DNA of 24,197 nucleotides from a virus. The position numbers and the translations under genes were made by a program. The stretch spans positions 1-24,197 of IMG/VR virus record IMGVR_UViG_3300035670_001213; one strand, 5' to 3'. The notes below the pieces were generated by a model. The model ran no database searches. It was not told where the DNA came from and worked only from the letters and a program-made list of their open reading frames with translations. The stretch's first letter is position 1, and each line of letters begins with the position of its first letter. Below, one piece after another: positions 20,737-24,197 of the stretch.

Positions 20737-22778
20737 CCAGCATTGTCTATCAGTTGCCGGAGGATGTGGGACAACGGGAGATCACCCGCAATGGCACGGT
20801 ACAGGTCACGGGATCGGACTTTCCGGCGGGGGTGGCCCCAGAGGCTGGCTCTATTCCTGTTGTCCTACCGCGCTCTGGCTATGTGTTGCCTATTCTGGAT
20901 CGGTTTAGAACTCCCTCTGAGGTTAACCGTGATCACTTGGGAATACCTCGTATTTCTACACCTCAGGCGGTCATTGAGGCAACAGACCAGTTTGAAATCC
21001 GTTCCCAGGATTGGATTCAGGAAGTAACCGGGATTAACGAGCGGGCTGAGGATGGCGTATTCTCGGCTCGGTGGACTCAGTTGCAGAATGCCGTTGTTGC
21101 CTATGACCCCATTCCCGATGGCTCGATTGAATACGACGACCTAGGACAAGCGGCCCGGTTAGAACTCCGCCGCCAAGAGGGGGGTTATCAACGGGTGAGG
21201 CTGTCCACTCGGAATCGTTTCCGCTATCAAGTAGGGCGGATTACACGGGTTTCGATGGGTGTGGAGATGTCCAATAATGCCCTGGAGGCTTGCACTAAAA
21301 CCTGGGGGATTGGGGATGCTCGGGACGGCTATTTTTTCCAGATCCAAGGGGATGGGGTTGGTGACAATTTCCGGCTAATTTATCGCTCTAGTTCTCGCAC
21401 TGGACTGGTGCGGGATATTATCACCCCTCGCTCTGAGTTCAACCGGGACAAATTAGACGGCACCGGGGCCAGTCAGGTTGACATTGACTTTACCAAGGTC
21501 ACGATGTACCTGGTGGAGTGGGGCTGGTACGGTGGTACGGGGGCCAAGTTCTATGTCCATGTGGTGGACGGGAACGAACTGAACCGGATTCCTCGCAGTC
21601 GCTGGGTGCTGTGCCATGAAATGCTGTTGCCTGACCAGAATCCCTTCCCTACACTGCAAACCCCTTCTCTGCCCATTACCGTCGAGCTAGCCAATAGCGG
21701 CTCATTGGTGGAACCCCAATTCATGAAACGGTTTGGGGCTTCGGTGCTGGTGGATGGGGGAACCGATAGCAAAAGGGAAATCCAAGCCATCGATGCCAAT
21801 GTAGCGGTTAATATTGGCCCTTTGGTTGGGGGGCTGGCAGGTTCCACTCCCAAGACCGTCCTGATCGTTGAATCCAAAGACTACGCCGCCAATGGACAGC
21901 TAAATGTACAGCAGGCTTTCCCCCTGAAACTCACTGCCACGGCTAACACATCCACTGAGCTATTGCTATTCCTAGATCCGGTGCTAGTGGATGAGAGCGA
22001 GGTGATTGGGCACAATAACGGCTCTTTGCCCCAAGGCGGGGCGGGAACCCCTGGACGGGTGGAGTATGCCCTAACGGTGCTAGATGGAGGCACAGAAACC
22101 GCCATCGTGACAGAGGACATCCTAGCCGCCTATTACAGTGTGGATGATGAATACCTGGGGGCGGGGCTGTTAAGTAGCACTGAAGTCACCTTTAACAGCA
22201 ATCAAGTGGTCAGCAGTGGCAAACGGATTGCCAGCTATTTTGTTGGGGCTAATAAAACCGTCACCATCTCCCTCAGCAACATTTTTCAATTAGTCAGGGA
22301 ACGCCTCAGCACTGAATACGACACGCCTTTCGAGTTCCCCACGACCCAAGAGGACTATCAAGTGGTCTCCCAGGCTGGTGTAACCCTGACCCTCAACCGC
22401 AAGCATCGGCTAGTGCAGGAGCAGAGGGTAATGGTGGGCAATACCAACTATTACGTTTTCTCTACCCCGAGCGAGTTTAGCCTAACCCTGGCCGATGCCC
22501 CTGCTGGCAGTCAGGTCACATTAGCAACCACTCCCAGCAAAATCACCGCCTTCTTTGACCTGGAGTTTGCCACCAGTCAGACCCAGCGGGGGGTGCCCAT
22601 CTATCGCTCAAAACTGGCCCTGTGTGCCCGGACTGTTGCCTCTGTGCAAAATCCCCTAGATGGCTCGGAGGCTGATGCTGAGTGGATTTCGGTCTATGAG
22701 GCGACTACAGACAACACTTATAGCCCGGTTAGCCCTGGCCCCACCCTGAACTATGCCCTAATCCTCGGAGTGAACTAA
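20733..22778 (+). CDS. Large tail-tip/fibre structural protein, second paralogue
   Basis: This 681-residue protein starts at ATG 20733 with an ATGA overlap; an in-frame TTG at 20721 is rejected. It shares with the preceding gene LDRFRTPSEVNRDHLGIPRI, a WGIGDARDGYFFQI strand, the VEWGWYGGTGAKFYVHVVDG block and SRWVLCHEMLLPDQNPFPTL, in the same order. It is about 170 residues longer, mainly in the C-terminal half, where a small insert (about residues 550-605, VTLTLNRKHRLVQEQRVMVG) interrupts the last domain. Two paralogous virion proteins in tandem may form a mixed fibre or provide alternative binding surfaces; this is inferred. Confidence 0.65.
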   Translation: MTSIVYQLPEDVGQREITRNGTVQVTGSDFPAGVAPEAGSIPVVLPRSGYVLPILDRFRTPSEVNRDHLGIPRISTPQAVIEATDQFEIRSQDWIQEVTGINERAEDGVFSARWTQLQNAVVAYDPIPDGSIEYDDLGQAARLELRRQEGGYQRVRLSTRNRFRYQVGRITRVSMGVEMSNNALEACTKTWGIGDARDGYFFQIQGDGVGDNFRLIYRSSSRTGLVRDIITPRSEFNRDKLDGTGASQVDIDFTKVTMYLVEWGWYGGTGAKFYVHVVDGNELNRIPRSRWVLCHEMLLPDQNPFPTLQTPSLPITVELANSGSLVEPQFMKRFGASVLVDGGTDSKREIQAIDANVAVNIGPLVGGLAGSTPKTVLIVESKDYAANGQLNVQQAFPLKLTATANTSTELLLFLDPVLVDESEVIGHNNGSLPQGGAGTPGRVEYALTVLDGGTETAIVTEDILAAYYSVDDEYLGAGLLSSTEVTFNSNQVVSSGKRIASYFVGANKTVTISLSNIFQLVRERLSTEYDTPFEFPTTQEDYQVVSQAGVTLTLNRKHRLVQEQRVMVGNTNYYVFSTPSEFSLTLADAPAGSQVTLATTPSKITAFFDLEFATSQTQRGVPIYRSKLALCARTVASVQNPLDGSEADAEWISVYEATTDNTYSPVSPGPTLNYALILGVN

Positions 22779-23581
22779 TGACGATCACCGGCTCTGCTAT
22801 CACTAACACTGCCACGGGTGGCTTACCCAGTGACACCGACGACAAACCCTATTCGTTTGCAGTCACGGCTCAGACGTTTATTAATCCCGCCAATGCGCCC
22901 ACAGATGCCTATATCGAGTGTCAGATCAACGGGGCTTTGATGACCAATGCCGCCACCAGTACCTACGGGCACAACTATCTAGGCTTTGCCCTAGCTGATG
23001 AATTGCAGGATTTGAGTGCTTGGGACAATACCCGCTATGCCTCGTCTGAGGGCATCTGGGCCATGTCCTTTGGTCAACGCCTCAGCAATAGCAAACAGAT
23101 TGCCGTTTTTGCCGACGGGGCGCAAAGAGCCTTTGTGGCCAAACCTCAAACCGTGGAATCGGTCTCTACTGCCAACAATACCCTGACTATCACATCCCAT
23201 CCCTTTACCACGGGCGACCCGGTGAAGGTGACAACCACGGGGAGCTTTCCTAGTGGGCTGACGGGTTCCTTTACCTACTATGTTGCTTCCATTGATGGCA
23301 ACACGATTGGCTTGGCCCTGACTGCCGCTGATGCCGCTATGGCCAACACGGTGGCGATTGACACGGTGGGTAGTGGGACGATTTCCGTTAACCCCTTCGA
23401 TGTGTTTCGGGTGGAGAGGGACGGGCTGACGGGAACCGTAGAACTCAAGCGTAACGGTACCGTGATCCACACCTATGGGGCTAGCACAACCCTCACCCTG
23501 CGGGGTTTCTACACTAGCCGGGAGGCCATGGATGCCTCAGAGCCTGTTTTTTCTGCCATCAAAGTTTACGGAGGAATCTAA
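22778..23581 (+). CDS. Tail-fibre structural protein with nested beta module
   Basis: This 267-residue protein overlaps the previous stop by one base (TAATG). The N-terminal 120 residues (SAITNTATGGLPSDTDDKPY; NYLGFALADEL; WAMSFGQRLSNSKQIAVFAD) and the C-terminal FRVERDGLTGTVELKRNGTV look like two halves of one beta sandwich of concanavalin or lectin type. Between them, at about residues 125-205, sits a module with NTLTITSHPFTTGDPVKVTT and GNTIGLALTAADAAMAN, a small domain recurrent in phage fibre proteins. The insert is in frame and does not disrupt the flanks. Probable role is binding or assembly in the fibre; no enzyme motif. Confidence 0.6.
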   Translation: MTITGSAITNTATGGLPSDTDDKPYSFAVTAQTFINPANAPTDAYIECQINGALMTNAATSTYGHNYLGFALADELQDLSAWDNTRYASSEGIWAMSFGQRLSNSKQIAVFADGAQRAFVAKPQTVESVSTANNTLTITSHPFTTGDPVKVTTTGSFPSGLTGSFTYYVASIDGNTIGLALTAADAAMANTVAIDTVGSGTISVNPFDVFRVERDGLTGTVELKRNGTVIHTYGASTTLTLRGFYTSREAMDASEPVFSAIKVYGGI

Positions 23582-24197
23582 ATGGTAGCCACCAAGCCCA
23601 TTACTCAATTAGCCACGGCTTCATCTGTCGGAGATGACGACCTATTTTTGCTGATTGACCAGACCACTAACCCCAGCATCCCCACGGGTAAAAAGCTGGG
23701 GGCATTGACCCTGAAAGAATATATTCAGGACATTACGGGGCTGTTGATTGCTGATACGACGACCATCGATGTTACCTACACTGATGGCTCCAACACGCTA
23801 ATTCTCGATGTCAAGGACAATAGCTCTACCCAGAAAATCGAGGTCAGCGATGCCGGTAGTTTGGTTTCTACTCGCAAGGGCATCAACGTAATTGATGGGG
23901 CCCTGATTACCATCACCGTTGCCGATAACGTGGGACAGGATCGGGCTGATATTACCATCGCCTCTACTGCGGTGGGGGCGGTAACCACCCTCACCGGGAC
24001 TGGCACGGTTTACAACGTAATTAAGCAGGTGGTGACCGAGGGGAATGGCTCCAAAACTATCGAGGCACGGGGCATCAAAACCCTGTCTAGTGCCCTGGTA
24101 GTGGCCCTGGCTGATACTAACAACGTCATCAGTTTTGACCTGGATGAGAGCCAGATTGCTATTAATGACCTAGACACAAGCACCCCGTTAGATGTGG
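23582..24197 (+). CDS. Tail-fibre protein, 5' part (runs off the window)
   Basis: An open frame of 205 codons from ATG 23582, with GGAGG six bases upstream, continues beyond the last base with no stop. It begins MVATKPITQLATASSVGDDD followed by LFLLIDQTT, a common N-terminal tail-attachment motif of phage fibres, then repeats of beta strands (TIDVTYTDGSNTLILDVKDN; GALITITVADNVGQDRADIT). Repeating Thr/Asp/Gly-rich strands are typical of fibre shafts. The receptor-binding end and any chaperone domain lie outside the window. Length, fold and partner cannot be judged. Confidence 0.7.
   Translation, partial: MVATKPITQLATASSVGDDDLFLLIDQTTNPSIPTGKKLGALTLKEYIQDITGLLIADTTTIDVTYTDGSNTLILDVKDNSSTQKIEVSDAGSLVSTRKGINVIDGALITITVADNVGQDRADITIASTAVGAVTTLTGTGTVYNVIKQVVTEGNGSKTIEARGIKTLSSALVVALADTNNVISFDLDESQIAINDLDTSTPLDV

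Noticed and set aside
1-24197. tRNA or rRNA genes
   Set aside because: No cloverleaf with a T-loop GTTCRANNC context or ribosomal RNA segment was noticed when reading the intergenic regions.

Overview
The window is the tail-morphogenesis region of a lambda-like, long non-contractile-tailed phage or prophage. No integrase, attachment site or host gene is visible, so free phage versus prophage cannot be decided; an AntA/AntB-type antirepressor argues for a temperate phage. Several small proteins resemble ones I associate with cyanobacteria and their phages, so a cyanobacterial host is my best but weak guess.

The plus strand carries the structural genes in lambda order: tail tube (90-509), tail assembly chaperone with a programmed -1 frameshift (512-883, extended to 1053), tape measure with two cell-wall-hydrolase-like domains (1054-5445), gpM (5445-5786), gpL (5773-6453), gpK (11038-11730), gpI (11727-12317), an unknown basic coiled-coil protein (12382-13086) and gpJ (13087-15009). 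A tail-tip/fibre set follows (16963-24197), the last gene running off the end.

Two accessory blocks, mostly on the minus strand, interrupt this order. Block 1 (about 6455-11037, between L and K) holds a PD-(D/E)XK-like nuclease, a Cys-rich protein, a run of small AT-richer minus-strand genes driven by two copies of one strong promoter module, and an operon of unknown protein, Nmad1/DUF1599-like protein and antirepressor. Block 2 (15010-16962, between J and the fibre genes) holds a conserved phage protein of unknown function and an HNH nuclease. The whole space between those two genes is a 630-base array of degenerate pentamers.

That array (15511-16141) is the most unusual object here. It has about 98 consecutive NNRAC pentamers in six units of 102-113 bases, separated by a conserved linker of about 27 bases, with the trinucleotide kept and the dinucleotide free to vary. 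I know no named element that matches it. Smaller puzzles are a hairpin family with covarying stems and a shared leader at the block edges, a 28-base element used twice ahead of plus-strand genes, and a promoter plus 43-codon module fused to two unrelated small proteins.
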